Positions 53,586 through 63,378 of a stretch of DNA of 64,000 nt are shown here, one piece after another. Source of the DNA: Alkaliphilus flagellatus (GTDB lineage Bacteria; Bacillota; Clostridia; Peptostreptococcales; Natronincolaceae); NCBI RefSeq assembly GCF_018919215.1, contig NZ_JAHLQK010000001.1, positions 900,430 through 964,429 of the forward strand. The letters run 5' to 3'. Position 1 is the first letter of the stretch; every line of letters starts with the position of its first letter. The notes beneath the pieces were generated by a model, which had not been told where the DNA came from, searched no databases, and saw nothing but the letters and a program-made list of their open reading frames with translations. Made by a program: the position numbers and the translations under genes.

Positions 53586-54560
53586 ATGTTTCAGCTACGT
53601 ACAGATTTAGCTTTAGAAGCTAGGGAGATTTATCAGGAAGAAAAAAATGAAGAAATCCCTGGTGTTGCTATTGATAATGAAGAAATAGGAGATGTTATAG
53701 TTACAAGAGTAGAAGTACTAGATGATGAGGGCGCACAAATTATTGGAAAGCCAAGGGGGAAATATATTACATTGGAAAGTGCTAGCCTTAGAAAGGCCGA
53801 TGCAGATTTTAAGGACGAAATGAGCAAGCTGCTAGCAAAAGAGCTTAAAGCTATATTGCCAAAGAAGAATAATATTAAAGTACTTGTAGTAGGGCTTGGA
53901 AATTGGGATGTAACACCAGATGCTTTAGGTCCTAAAGTTGTATCAAAGGTGTTTGTTACAAGGCATCTATTTAAGTTATATAATAAAGAAGATGATGTAG
54001 ATGTTTCTGAGGTAAGTGCTATTTCTCCAGGAGTAATGGGAACTACAGGATTAGAAACAAGTGAAGTAGTAAAGGGAATAGTGGAAAACTCAAGACCAGA
54101 CATTGTTATTGTTGTAGATGCACTAGCTTCAAGAAAAATGGAGAGAGTTAACTCCACAATACAGATTTCAACAACTGGAATTACACCTGGATCTGGATTA
54201 GGAAATAAAAGGAAGGCTTTAGATGAGGGCAACTTAGGAGTACCAGTAATAGCTATAGGAGTCCCAACAGTAGTAGATGCTGCAACTTTGACTAGTGACA
54301 CAATAGAGAGAGTAATTGATGCTTTTTCTAGACAGGCAAAGGTTGGATCACAATTTTATAATATGTTAAAAGAGTTAAGAGAAGAAGAGAAATATGATTT
54401 AATTAGAGAAATTTTAGAGCCATATAGTGCTAATATAATTGTCACTCCAAAAGAAGTAGATGAAATAATTGTTAACCTTTCACAAATCATTGCAAATGGT
54501 ATAAATATTGCTGTCCATCCAGGAATCGATTTAAAAGATGTTAACCGTTATATACATTAA
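53586..54560 (+). CDS. gpr: Germination protease
   Basis: 324 residues. The N-terminal propeptide (FQLRTDLALEAREIYQEE) is followed by the Gpr core: VTRVEVLDDEGAQIIGKPRG, VLVVGLGNWDVTPDALGPKV and VDALASRKMERVNSTIQIST. Gpr is made in the forespore and, after activation, degrades the small acid-soluble spore proteins at germination. Its presence shows that this organism sporulates. The ATG follows GAAGGTGG. spoIIP follows, the usual order. Sigma-G promoter elements could not be pinned down by eye. Confidence 0.97.
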   Translation: MFQLRTDLALEAREIYQEEKNEEIPGVAIDNEEIGDVIVTRVEVLDDEGAQIIGKPRGKYITLESASLRKADADFKDEMSKLLAKELKAILPKKNNIKVLVVGLGNWDVTPDALGPKVVSKVFVTRHLFKLYNKEDDVDVSEVSAISPGVMGTTGLETSEVVKGIVENSRPDIVIVVDALASRKMERVNSTIQISTTGITPGSGLGNKRKALDEGNLGVPVIAIGVPTVVDAATLTSDTIERVIDAFSRQAKVGSQFYNMLKELREEEKYDLIREILEPYSANIIVTPKEVDEIIVNLSQIIANGINIAVHPGIDLKDVNRYIH

Positions 54561-54639
54561 CTATTATTATTAGAGGAATAAAGCACCTATTCTTTTCATA
54601 GTTATTTATATAATACTTATGAAAAGGTAGGTGCTACAC

Positions 54640-55932
54640 TTGAGTCATTACAAAAAAAAATTACCAAGAAGTTATTATAACATCATTATTTTACTATTGA
54701 TTTTGCTAGTTTTATTTTCAATGGTAAGGTTAATATCAAACAAAGAGTCATTAGTTTTAACTAATAACGAAAGTTATCAGAGTGAAGTCTTTAAATTAGA
54801 TAGAGATGAAAAAGTAGATAATAATTTTTTAATAAAGACACTTCAGCATATGTTTCCAAATAGAAAGGTTGAAAAGCAATATAAACCAGTCTTTTCATTT
54901 AAAGAAGTATACACTTCATTTTTTAACAGTATATTTATAATCGATTTTAAGAATCCATTAACTTTTGTACAAGCTCAGTTTCCAGTAGTAATTGCACATC
55001 ATGAAACCTTGATGGCAAACATACCTCAAAATGATAATTATGAAGAAATAGAAGAGGACTGGTCTAGAGAAATTCATTTTGTTGATTATGATGGTGAAGA
55101 AAAAACAGTAACAGTAGATACAAATATTGACTCAGAATACTATATTGATAAAAATGAATTAACTGATCAAGATGATATTGGAGAAATAGAAGAAGGAATA
55201 TATGTAGTAGGTGAAGAAAGCGTTGTGGATAGTCTAAATCCTATCTCTAATGGAGACTTAGCAAATATACCTAGACCTAAGTCTATAGCTATTGAGAAAG
55301 ATAAGCCTAGTATTTTAATTTATCATACCCATGGTACGGAATCCTATAACCCAGCAACAGAGGGGAATTTTCATAGTTTAAGAAAGGAATATACTGTAAT
55401 TGCCGTTGCAGACATTGTTACTAAAGAGCTAGAGAAAAGAGGTTATAATGTAATACATGATTATACATACCATGATTATCCATCTTATAACGGTTCATAT
55501 GGACGGTCTGTTGTTACAGCTAAAGGTATATTAGAAAAAAATCCATCAATAAAAGTTGTTTTAGATATACACAGAGATGGATACGATAAGATTACTACAA
55601 GATCAGATAGATTAAGTTTAATTGAAAATAGCAGAACTAAAATAAATGGTGAGTATGTTGCACGTTTTCAGTTTGTTATTGGTGGTAAAACTAAAAACAG
55701 AAAAGAAGTAGAGAGTTTTGCTCATTTTGTTAAAGCTGTAAGTGATAGTAAATACCCTGGTTTTAGTAAAGAACCTTTAGTAAATCGATATGGAAGCTAC
55801 AATCAATTTTTAACCGATAATGCTGCTTTAATAGAATTAGGAAGCAATACTAACACTATAGAGGAAGCAAAAAAAGCTGGATATTATTTGGCAGATGTTT
55901 TGGGTGATGCATTAAAATTATTAGAAGAATAG
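54640..55932 (+). CDS. spoIIP: Stage II sporulation protein P (peptidoglycan amidase)
   Basis: 430 residues from a TTG at 54640, 6 nt after AGGTAGGTG; a GTG three codons upstream is less well placed. An N-terminal membrane anchor (~13-32) and a variable linker lead to the amidase domain (~215-428): ILIYHTHGTESY, DIHRDG, FVIGGKTKNRKEVESFAH and the late IELGSNTNTIEEAKK. SpoIIP removes peptide stems from glycan during engulfment of the forespore, together with SpoIID and SpoIIM. It follows gpr. Confidence 0.95.
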   Translation: MSHYKKKLPRSYYNIIILLLILLVLFSMVRLISNKESLVLTNNESYQSEVFKLDRDEKVDNNFLIKTLQHMFPNRKVEKQYKPVFSFKEVYTSFFNSIFIIDFKNPLTFVQAQFPVVIAHHETLMANIPQNDNYEEIEEDWSREIHFVDYDGEEKTVTVDTNIDSEYYIDKNELTDQDDIGEIEEGIYVVGEESVVDSLNPISNGDLANIPRPKSIAIEKDKPSILIYHTHGTESYNPATEGNFHSLRKEYTVIAVADIVTKELEKRGYNVIHDYTYHDYPSYNGSYGRSVVTAKGILEKNPSIKVVLDIHRDGYDKITTRSDRLSLIENSRTKINGEYVARFQFVIGGKTKNRKEVESFAHFVKAVSDSKYPGFSKEPLVNRYGSYNQFLTDNAALIELGSNTNTIEEAKKAGYYLADVLGDALKLLEE

Positions 55933-55976
55933 GTTTAAAAAATATAAAAAAGTCCACAATATTAATGGTGATGTGG

Positions 55977-56303
55977 ATGAGCAGAGTCGAACGTAAAAAA
56001 GTAGAAAAAAAATCAAAAAAATATTTTAAAATATGTCTATTTGCACAGATTATCTTACTAATCTTCGGATTGATAGCTGTAGATTTTGAAATAAGAGGAA
56101 TGTTAGGTATAGATGAGTATAGTTTAATAGGATATAAACAATTAGAAAATGGACAATATATAGTACATATAATGGGCGAGTCTCATTTAGTTGATATGTC
56201 AAAGATACAAGACCAAATAAATAAAAGATTTGCAGAATTTGGCGAAGTGACTTATAATATAAAAAAATTTATTGAAAATAAATGGCAAAAAGTATTACAA
56301 TAA
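55977..56303 (+). CDS. Small membrane protein of unknown function after spoIIP (108 aa)
   Basis: The ATG at 55977 follows GGTGATG. A basic start (MSRVERKKVEKKSKK) precedes one membrane helix (~19-35). The remaining ~70 residues are extracytoplasmic and show no known domain (YKQLENGQYIVHIMGESHLV). It starts 44 bp after spoIIP and ends at a terminator, so it probably belongs to the gpr-spoIIP unit and could have a spore role. That is inference from position only. Confidence 0.8.
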   Translation: MSRVERKKVEKKSKKYFKICLFAQIILLIFGLIAVDFEIRGMLGIDEYSLIGYKQLENGQYIVHIMGESHLVDMSKIQDQINKRFAEFGEVTYNIKKFIENKWQKVLQ

Positions 56304-56331
56304 AAATGTCGGATAACCCGACATTTTTTTG
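56304..56331 (+). terminator. Intrinsic terminator closing the gpr-spoIIP unit
   Basis: AATGTCGG/CCGACATT stem with an ATAAC loop, followed by TTTTTGAT. Confidence 0.88.
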
Positions 56332-56433
56332 ATAAAATTTATATAAATATTAAATCTTAAAAATTGTTTATTTATAGCTACAAAATACAAAGCTATTGTG
56401 ATATAATTGAAAGGATTATGCGATAAAAAAACT

Positions 56434-56467
56434 AGATTCAGGTGGAATTTTAACTCCATCTGAATCT
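56434..56467 (+). promoter_or_regulatory. Hairpin in the leader of lepA
   Basis: AGATTCAGGTGGA pairs with TCCATCTGAATCT (one G-T pair) around an 8-nt loop, 97 bp before lepA. A TATAAT-like -10 box (TATAATTGA, ~56401-56409) precedes it. No poly-T tail; function unknown. Confidence 0.5.
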
Positions 56468-56563
56468 TAGTTGTACTTATTGCGAGTAGGTAATGCTTGA
56501 CCTTAGGCTTACAGAAAGCGTGAGCCATACCAATAGATCGAAGATAATTAAGGAGGAAGAGGT

Positions 56564-58372
56564 ATGCCAAGCGATAGACAAAAGAAAATTCGTAATTTTT
56601 CCATTATCGCCCATATAGATCACGGCAAATCTACCTTGGCGGATAGACTTATCGAATATACAGGGCTAATTTCTCAAAGAGAAATGCAAAACCAGATGCT
56701 AGATAATATGGATTTAGAGAGAGAACGTGGAATTACAATAAAGCTACAAACAATCCGCCTTGTGTATAAAGCAAAGGATGGAGAAGAATATTATTTAAAC
56801 CTAATAGATACTCCTGGACATGTGGATTTTACATATGAAGTATCCAGAAGTTTAGCAGCTTGTGAAGGAGCTGTCTTAATTGTAGATGCGGCACAAGGTA
56901 TAGAAGCACAAACATTAGCAAATGTATATTTAGCTCTAGAGCAAGACTTAGAGATAGTACCAGTTATTAACAAAATAGATTTACCAAGTGCTAGGCCAGA
57001 TGAAATTAAAGCCGAAATTGAAGATATTATTGGACTAGATGCTAGTGAAGCACCTTTAATTTCTGCAAAAGAAGGATTAAATATTGAAGATGTATTAGAA
57101 TCTATTGTGAAAAATGTACCATCTCCTACTGGTGATGAGGATGCTCCATTGAAGGCATTAATATTTGACTCGTATTATGATAGCTATAAAGGAGTTATAG
57201 CTTATATTAGGGTTATGGAAGGCCAAATGAGAAAAGGTATGAAAATAAAAATGATGGCTACTAATAAAGAATTTGAGGTTGTTGAAGTAGGTGCCTTTTC
57301 GCCAGGAGCTATACCTATGGAGTATTTATCTGCTGGAGATGTAGGATATGTAGCTGCCAGTGTTAAAGATGTTAGACATTGTCGTGTAGGTGATACAATT
57401 ACTGATGCATCAAGACCAACATTAGAACCACTACCAGGGTATAGAAAAGTTAATCCAATGGTGTATTGTGGTATTTACCCAGCAGAAGGTGAAAAATATG
57501 AAGATATAAGAGATGCACTAGAAAAACTTCAAGTAAACGATGCTGCACTTGTTTTTGAAGCTGAAACATCAGCAGCATTAGGATTTGGATTTAGATGTGG
57601 TTTTCTTGGTCTTCTTCATATGGAGATTATTCAAGAAAGATTGGAAAGAGAGTTTAATCTTGATCTTATAACTACAGCACCTAGTGTTATATATAGGGTT
57701 ACTAAAACAAATGGTGAAGTTTTAATGATTCAGAATCCTGCAAATATGCCTGTGCCACAGGAAATACGTATTATGGAGGAACCTATTGTTAAGACTACAA
57801 TTATGGTTCCAAATACTTATGTTGGCGCAGTTATGGAATTATGTCAAGATCGCCGTGGTGAAATGAAAGACATGCAGTATATTGACGACACTAGAGTAAA
57901 TCTTCATTATGAAATGCCTCTAAATGAAGTAATTTATGACTTCTTTGATGCGCTTAAATCAAGGACAAAGGGATATGGTTCTTTAGACTATGAGCTTATA
58001 GGATATCGTCAGTCCGATTTAGTTAAACTGGATATTCTGATAAATAGTGAGCAGGTAGATGCATTATCCTTTATAGTGCATGAGAGCAAGGCATACTCTA
58101 GAGGTAAGTCTATGTGTGAAAAATTAAAAGATGAAATTCCTAGACATCAATTCCCAATACCACTACAGGCAGCAGTTGGAGCTAAAATAATATCTCGTGA
58201 AACTATTAAAGCACTTAGAAAAGATGTATTAGCTAAGTGTTATGGCGGAGATATATCAAGAAAGAAAAAGCTTCTTGAAAAACAAAAAGAAGGTAAAAAA
58301 CGTATGAGACAAGTAGGAAACGTAGAAGTGCCACAAAAAGCTTTTATGTCTGTACTTAAGCTAGACGATTAA
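56564..58372 (+). CDS. lepA: Elongation factor 4 (back-translocating GTPase)
   Basis: 602 residues with GTPase motifs [44 protein letters not shown] and NKIDLPSAR, then the translation-factor domains and the LepA-specific C-terminal domain ([40 protein letters not shown]). It acts on ribosomes under ionic stress. The ATG follows AAGGAGG. It heads the lepA-hemW-hrcA-grpE-dnaK-dnaJ block and is separated from hemW by a hairpin. Confidence 0.98.
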   Translation: MPSDRQKKIRNFSIIAHIDHGKSTLADRLIEYTGLISQREMQNQMLDNMDLERERGITIKLQTIRLVYKAKDGEEYYLNLIDTPGHVDFTYEVSRSLAACEGAVLIVDAAQGIEAQTLANVYLALEQDLEIVPVINKIDLPSARPDEIKAEIEDIIGLDASEAPLISAKEGLNIEDVLESIVKNVPSPTGDEDAPLKALIFDSYYDSYKGVIAYIRVMEGQMRKGMKIKMMATNKEFEVVEVGAFSPGAIPMEYLSAGDVGYVAASVKDVRHCRVGDTITDASRPTLEPLPGYRKVNPMVYCGIYPAEGEKYEDIRDALEKLQVNDAALVFEAETSAALGFGFRCGFLGLLHMEIIQERLEREFNLDLITTAPSVIYRVTKTNGEVLMIQNPANMPVPQEIRIMEEPIVKTTIMVPNTYVGAVMELCQDRRGEMKDMQYIDDTRVNLHYEMPLNEVIYDFFDALKSRTKGYGSLDYELIGYRQSDLVKLDILINSEQVDALSFIVHESKAYSRGKSMCEKLKDEIPRHQFPIPLQAAVGAKIISRETIKALRKDVLAKCYGGDISRKKKLLEKQKEGKKRMRQVGNVEVPQKAFMSVLKLDD

Positions 58373-58385
58373 TAATATCTACAAG

Positions 58386-58424
58386 ACTAGTAGTATGCCC
58401 TAGGGAGTGCTACTAGTTTTATAT
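58386..58424 (+). terminator. Hairpin, probable terminator after lepA
   Basis: ACTAGTAG/CTACTAGT stem around a loop TATGCCCTAGGGAGTG (with its own CCCTAGGG), followed by TTTATATT. Confidence 0.7.
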
Positions 58425-58464
58425 TATCAGGTAAAACCTAAATGAATTGGTGGTGAATAAAAAT

Positions 58465-59604
58465 ATGAATTTAATATCACTATATATACACATACCTTTC
58501 TGTGAAAAAAAATGTTACTATTGTGATTTTAGCTCTTATGGTGGAAAGAAACATCTAATTGATGATTATATAACATCATTAAAAAAAGAACTAGTTCTAT
58601 ATAAATCTGTTTTAGAGGATTATAAAATAAGTACAATATTTTTCGGTGGTGGTACTCCATCTATTTTAAGTGGAAACCAAATAGCTGAGATTATGGAGAC
58701 AGTAGACAAACACTTCTCAATAGAGGATGGTGCGGAGGTTTCTATGGAGGCTAATCCAGGGACTTTGACTTATGATAATTTAAAAACATATTATGAGAGC
58801 GGAATTAATCGATTAAGCATAGGACTGCAAGCATGTCAGAATAATTTACTAAGTACATTAGGTAGAATCCACAGCTTTGAGAATTATATAAAAAATTTAG
58901 AGGAAGCCAGAAATGCAGGATTTACAAATATTAATACAGACTTAATGTTTTCTCTGCCAGGGCAAAAGAAAAGTGACTGGGAAGAAAGTTTGGAGAAAAT
59001 TGTATCATTAGAAATACCCCATATTTCAGCATATAGTTTAATAGTTGAGAAAGAAACTCCATTTTATGATTGGGTAAAAAACAGAAAAATTATACTTCCT
59101 GATGAAGAATTAGAATTAAAAATGTATCATTATACAATAGAATACTTAGAGAAAAATGGATATAATCATTATGAAATATCTAATTTTGCTAAACCGGGAT
59201 TTCAATGCAAGCACAATTTAATATATTGGCAGAATAAACCCTACATAGGTTTAGGCTCGGGAGCACATTCTTATTTTAATAAAAAGAGATTTAGCAATGT
59301 AAATCAAATAGAAGAATATATTAGCTTATTGAAAGAGAGTAAAGTACCTATAGAAAATGAAACAGATGTTTCAATTAAGGATGAAATTAGCGAAACTATG
59401 TTTTTAGGTTTAAGGATGATGGAAGGAGTTTCTATAGAAGAATTTACTAAGCGATTCAATATTTCGCCCTTTGAAATATATAAGTACCAGATTAATAAGT
59501 TTAAAGAACAGAATCTACTATATTGGGATGAAAAGCATATTAAACTTACTCAAAAGGGTATTGATCTTTCTAATATTGTTTTTCAAGAAATGTTATTAGA
59601 TTAA
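58465..59604 (+). CDS. hemW: Radical SAM heme chaperone HemW
   Basis: 379 residues from an ATG at 58465, 8 nt after GGTGGTGA; the GTG codons at 58447 and 58450 are part of that site. The radical SAM cluster motif is C-x3-C-x2-C in CEKKCYYCDF. The F rather than C after the third Cys separates HemW from the true oxygen-independent coproporphyrinogen oxidase HemN. Further motifs are FFGGGTPSIL, RLSIGLQ and ISAYSLIVE. HemW is thought to insert heme into respiratory proteins. Conserved between lepA and hrcA. Confidence 0.95.
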   Translation: MNLISLYIHIPFCEKKCYYCDFSSYGGKKHLIDDYITSLKKELVLYKSVLEDYKISTIFFGGGTPSILSGNQIAEIMETVDKHFSIEDGAEVSMEANPGTLTYDNLKTYYESGINRLSIGLQACQNNLLSTLGRIHSFENYIKNLEEARNAGFTNINTDLMFSLPGQKKSDWEESLEKIVSLEIPHISAYSLIVEKETPFYDWVKNRKIILPDEELELKMYHYTIEYLEKNGYNHYEISNFAKPGFQCKHNLIYWQNKPYIGLGSGAHSYFNKKRFSNVNQIEEYISLLKESKVPIENETDVSIKDEISETMFLGLRMMEGVSIEEFTKRFNISPFEIYKYQINKFKEQNLLYWDEKHIKLTQKGIDLSNIVFQEMLLD

Positions 59605-59618
59605 TATGAAAAAAACTA

Positions 59619-59647
59619 TTGACAAAAATAAAATGAAATGATATTTT
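59619..59647 (+). promoter_or_regulatory. Sigma-A promoter of the hrcA operon
   Basis: TTGACA (59619-59624), 17 nt, TATTTT (59642-59647), placing transcription start just before or inside the CIRCE element. Confidence 0.75.
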
Positions 59648-59660
59648 AAAGACAGAATCA

Positions 59661-59687
59661 TTAGCACTCAACAAGATAGAGTGCTAA
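59661..59687 (+). promoter_or_regulatory. CIRCE operator for HrcA
   Basis: TTAGCACTC, 9 nt, GAGTGCTAA: a perfect CIRCE inverted repeat, 18 bp before the hrcA start. Binding of HrcA here represses hrcA-grpE-dnaK-dnaJ. Confidence 0.97.
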
Positions 59688-59704
59688 CAATCCGAGGTGG
59701 TTCT

Positions 59705-60733
59705 ATGTTGAATGAAAGAAAACTTAAAATACTTCAGGCCATTATACAGGATTATATTGAAACAGCAGAGCCAGTTGGTTCAAGAACATTATCAAAAAAA
59801 TATGATCTGGGAGTAAGTCCAGCAACAATTAGAAATGAAATGGCTGACTTAGAAGAATTAGGATTTATTATACAACCTCATACTTCAGCAGGGCGTATTC
59901 CGTCTGACAAAGGATACAGATTATATGTAGATGAATTTATGTCATTAAAAAAGATGGTGGATATTGAAAGAGATTATTTGGAATTAGACTTGTTTAATAA
60001 GGTTGCTGAAATTGAGCAAATATTACAGTATAGCTCAAAGTTATTGTCACAGCTTACTAACTATACAGCTGTTGCTTTAGCACCACAAATAAAGGAAAGT
60101 AAATTAAAACATATTCAATTAGTTCCGATTGATACAGAGAATATGTTGGCTGTCATAGTTACAGATAGTGGTATGGTAAAGAAACCTATTATCAGATTAA
60201 GTGATCAAGTTAGTAAAAGTAGTTTTCAAACGATGTCCAACTTTTTAAATGATAAACTTCATGGTTTGGCTATTAAAAACATTGAGGCATCATTAATTGA
60301 AATATTAAGTGAAGAGTTTATAAATTCTAGTAGCATAATAGATAAAATAATTCCTGAAATATTTCAATCTTTAGATGAAGTTAGTCATATAAATATGTTT
60401 TTAAATGGAGCCATGAACATATTTAACTTTCCGGAGTATAATGATATTTTTAAGGCAAAATCCTTTCTAGAGTTGTTAGAAGAAAAGGAACTATTAAGTA
60501 GTTTAATTACTTCTTTTAGCAATGAAGGCCTTAGTGTTTCAATTGGAAGCGAAAATATATATAAAGAGGCAAAGGATTGTAGCTTAGTTACAGCCACCTA
60601 TAAGGTAGATAATACAACTCTGGGCTGGCTTAGTGTTATTGGACCTACAAGGATGGATTATTCTACTGTTGTAAGTGTAATGGCAGAGGTTAGCAAAGTT
60701 ATTAGTGAATTGCTGAAGAATAGATATAAATAG
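59705..60733 (+). CDS. hrcA: Heat-inducible transcription repressor HrcA
   Basis: 342 residues. The ATG at 59705 follows CGAGGTGG; an in-frame GTG at 59681 lies inside CIRCE and is not a real start. The winged helix (LKILQAIIQDYIETAEPVGS, LGVSPATIRNEMADLEELGF, PHTSAGRIPSDKGYR) is followed by the GAF-like dimer domain. It represses its own operon through CIRCE until unfolded protein titrates the GroE chaperonin that HrcA needs to stay active. Standard gene order. Confidence 0.97.
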   Translation: MLNERKLKILQAIIQDYIETAEPVGSRTLSKKYDLGVSPATIRNEMADLEELGFIIQPHTSAGRIPSDKGYRLYVDEFMSLKKMVDIERDYLELDLFNKVAEIEQILQYSSKLLSQLTNYTAVALAPQIKESKLKHIQLVPIDTENMLAVIVTDSGMVKKPIIRLSDQVSKSSFQTMSNFLNDKLHGLAIKNIEASLIEILSEEFINSSSIIDKIIPEIFQSLDEVSHINMFLNGAMNIFNFPEYNDIFKAKSFLELLEEKELLSSLITSFSNEGLSVSIGSENIYKEAKDCSLVTATYKVDNTTLGWLSVIGPTRMDYSTVVSVMAEVSKVISELLKNRYK

Positions 60734-60744
60734 ATAGAATGATG

Positions 60745-60769
60745 GTGTAAAGTGCTTAGCATTTTACAC
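60745..60769 (+). promoter_or_regulatory. Hairpin between hrcA and grpE
   Basis: GTGTAAAGTGC/GCATTTTACAC stem (one G-T pair) with a TTA loop and no long T-run; perhaps an RNA processing or attenuation site inside the operon. Confidence 0.55.
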
Positions 60770-60846
60770 TTCTATCCATGTTTTGATTGATGTTAATTTT
60801 GCTCTTTTACATAAAATTATAATGATAATAAGGCAGGTGGAATATT

Positions 60847-61413
60847 TTGAAGGATATTAAACAAGAAGAGGTTGAAGGCATAGAAGAAAACAAAGAAACT
60901 GCGAATAACAACCTAGAAGCTACCTTGGATGAAATTGAGGAAACAGATGAAAACTTTAAAGATTTAGAAGAGAAATTAGCAGAAAAGACAGCAGAATACG
61001 AAGATGTTTTTAGCCAATTTCAGAGACTTCAAGCAGATTTTTCAAACTACAAGAAGCGTGTAGAAAAGGAAAAAGGAGAAATTTATCTTTATGCAAATGA
61101 AAAAATTGCATCGGATTTGCTAAATATAATAGATAATTTAGAAAGGGCTATACAGTCCCAAACCGATATCGATGAAGATAATTCTTTATTAGAAGGAATT
61201 AATTTAGTATATAAGCAATTAATAGATACTCTAACTAAACATGGAGTAGAAGAAATTGAAGCTTTAGGAAAACCTTTTGATATGAATCTTCATTATGCAG
61301 TAATGCAGGAGGAAACAAATGGAGAAGCTAACTGTGTTATAGATATACTCCAAAAAGGTTATAAAATAAATGATAGAGTATTAAGGCCAGCAATGGTTAA
61401 AGTATCAAGATAA
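60847..61413 (+). CDS. grpE: Nucleotide exchange factor GrpE
   Basis: 188 residues from a TTG behind CAGGTGG. An acidic N-terminus and a coiled coil (EEKLAEKTAEYEDVFSQFQR) lead to the GrpE core (FQRLQADFSNYKKRVEKEK; NLERAIQ; GINLVYKQLIDTLTKHGVEE; LRPAMVKVS). It releases ADP from DnaK and acts as a dimer thermosensor. Third chaperone gene after CIRCE; dnaK starts 48 bp later. Confidence 0.97.
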   Translation: MKDIKQEEVEGIEENKETANNNLEATLDEIEETDENFKDLEEKLAEKTAEYEDVFSQFQRLQADFSNYKKRVEKEKGEIYLYANEKIASDLLNIIDNLERAIQSQTDIDEDNSLLEGINLVYKQLIDTLTKHGVEEIEALGKPFDMNLHYAVMQEETNGEANCVIDILQKGYKINDRVLRPAMVKVSR

Positions 61414-61461
61414 AGTATAAAATAATATTTTAAAATATTTATATATAAGGAGGAAATCACG

Positions 61462-63297
61462 ATGGGTAAAGTAATTGGAATTGACTTAGGAACTACAAAC
61501 TCATGTGTTGCTGTATTAGAAGGTGGAGAGCCAGTAGTTATTGCAAATAGCGAGGGAAATAGAACAACACCTTCAGTTGTAGCATTTGGTAAAGATGGAG
61601 AGAGAATTGTAGGGGAACCTGCGAAAAGACAAGCAGTAGTAAATCCTGATAAAACAATTATGTCCATTAAAACACAAATGGGATATGATCACAAAGTAAA
61701 TATTGATGGAAAACAATATACACCTCAAGATATTTCTGCAATGATTCTTCAAAAATTAAAGGCAGATGCGGAAGCTTATTTAGGAGAGACTGTAACAGAT
61801 GCAGTAATTACAGTACCAGCTTATTTTTCAGATAGTCAAAGACAAGCAACCAAGGATGCAGGTAGAATTGCAGGACTTAATGTACAAAGAATTATAAACG
61901 AGCCAACGGCTGCATCGTTAGCATATGGACTAGATAAAACAGAGGAACATCAAAAAATATTAGTATATGACTTAGGTGGAGGAACATTTGACGTATCTAT
62001 ACTAGAACTTGGTGATGGAGTATTTGAAGTGTTATCAACAAGTGGAGATAACCACTTAGGTGGAGATAATTTCGATAAAGTAGTAATAGACTATATTGCC
62101 GAAGAATTTAAAAAGCAAGAAGGTGTAGATTTAAGACAAGATAGTATGTCTTTACAAAGATTAAATGAAGCTGCTGAAAAGGCTAAAAAAGAGCTTTCTA
62201 GTACTATGACAACAAATATTAATCTACCATTTATTACTGCAACTAGCACAGGACCAAAACATTTGAATATGGATTTAACAAGAGCTAAGTTTGATGAAAT
62301 TACATCTCACTTAGTAGAAAAAACCTTAGGACCAGTTAAAAAAGCTATGAGCGATGCGGGATTATCCGCTAATGAAGTGGATAAAGTAATTTTGGTTGGT
62401 GGTTCAACTAGAATACTAGCAGTACAACAGGCCGTAAAAAGTGTAACGGGTAAAGATCCACATAAAGGTATTAACCCAGACGAGTGTGTTGCTTTAGGTG
62501 CTGCAATTCAAGCAGGAGTACTTACAGGAGAAGTAAAAGACGTATTATTATTAGACGTAACTCCATTATCATTAGGAATTGAAACAGTAGGTGGAGTCTT
62601 TACAAAATTAATAGAAAGAAATACAACAATTCCTACGAGAAAGAGTCAGGTGTTCTCTACTGCTGCTGATAATCAACCTGCAGTTGATATCCACGTATTA
62701 CAAGGAGAAAGACAAATGGCAGGGGATAATATTACCCTTGGAAGATTTGAGTTAGGCGGAATACCACCAGCACCAAGAGGAATTCCACAAATTGAAGTTA
62801 CCTTTGATATCGATGCCAACGGTATTGTTAATGTATCTGCTAAAGATTTAGGAACAGGTAAAGAGCAGAATATTACAATTACTGCTTCAAGTAACTTAAA
62901 CGATGAAGAAATTGAAAGAAAAATTAAGGAAGCAGAGCAGTTTGCAGAAGAAGATAAAAAACGTAAAGAAAGTGTTGAAGTGAGAAATCAAGCAGACTCA
63001 TTAATATATCAAACTGAAAAAACATTAAAAGAGCTTGAAGGGAAAGTAAGTGCTCAGGATGAGTCAAAAGTAAAAGAAGAAGTAGAAAAGTTGAAAAAAG
63101 CCCTTGAAAGTGATAATGTAGAAGATATGAAAAAATCAATTGAAGATTTAACAAATGCTTTCCATGCAATTTCTCAACAAATGTATCAACAAGCACAGCA
63201 GGCTGAAGGAGAAGCACATGGCTCAGGTGATGAAACTACTAATAAAGAAAATGTAGTTGATGCAGATTATGAGGTTGTAGAGGACGAAGACAAGTAA
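61462..63297 (+). CDS. dnaK: Molecular chaperone DnaK (Hsp70)
   Basis: 611 residues: ATPase domain (1-~360; [43 protein letters not shown]), linker [15 protein letters not shown], substrate domain and helical lid ending in an acidic tail. The length is typical of Firmicute DnaK, which lacks about 25 residues in the ATPase domain relative to E. coli. The ATG follows TAAGGAGG. It folds client proteins with DnaJ and GrpE encoded alongside. Ends at a strong hairpin. Confidence 0.98.
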   Translation: MGKVIGIDLGTTNSCVAVLEGGEPVVIANSEGNRTTPSVVAFGKDGERIVGEPAKRQAVVNPDKTIMSIKTQMGYDHKVNIDGKQYTPQDISAMILQKLKADAEAYLGETVTDAVITVPAYFSDSQRQATKDAGRIAGLNVQRIINEPTAASLAYGLDKTEEHQKILVYDLGGGTFDVSILELGDGVFEVLSTSGDNHLGGDNFDKVVIDYIAEEFKKQEGVDLRQDSMSLQRLNEAAEKAKKELSSTMTTNINLPFITATSTGPKHLNMDLTRAKFDEITSHLVEKTLGPVKKAMSDAGLSANEVDKVILVGGSTRILAVQQAVKSVTGKDPHKGINPDECVALGAAIQAGVLTGEVKDVLLLDVTPLSLGIETVGGVFTKLIERNTTIPTRKSQVFSTAADNQPAVDIHVLQGERQMAGDNITLGRFELGGIPPAPRGIPQIEVTFDIDANGIVNVSAKDLGTGKEQNITITASSNLNDEEIERKIKEAEQFAEEDKKRKESVEVRNQADSLIYQTEKTLKELEGKVSAQDESKVKEEVEKLKKALESDNVEDMKKSIEDLTNAFHAISQQMYQQAQQAEGEAHGSGDETTNKENVVDADYEVVEDEDK

Positions 63298-63309
63298 TAG
63301 GTTAAGTTA

Positions 63310-63335
63310 TTGAGGACACCCTTGGGTGTCCTCAA
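63310..63335 (+). promoter_or_regulatory. 12-bp perfect hairpin between dnaK and dnaJ
   Basis: TTGAGGACACCC and its exact complement with a very short loop, not followed by a T-run. It may reduce transcription into dnaJ or protect the dnaK mRNA end. Confidence 0.7.
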
Positions 63336-63378
63336 TATCAGTATTCTTACCCTATATATTTAGCAAGGCGGTGAAATA

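Noticed and set aside
53633-54301. 222-codon minus-strand frame inside gpr
   Set aside because: Ser/Thr-rich antisense product of a well-defined gene; no start signal.
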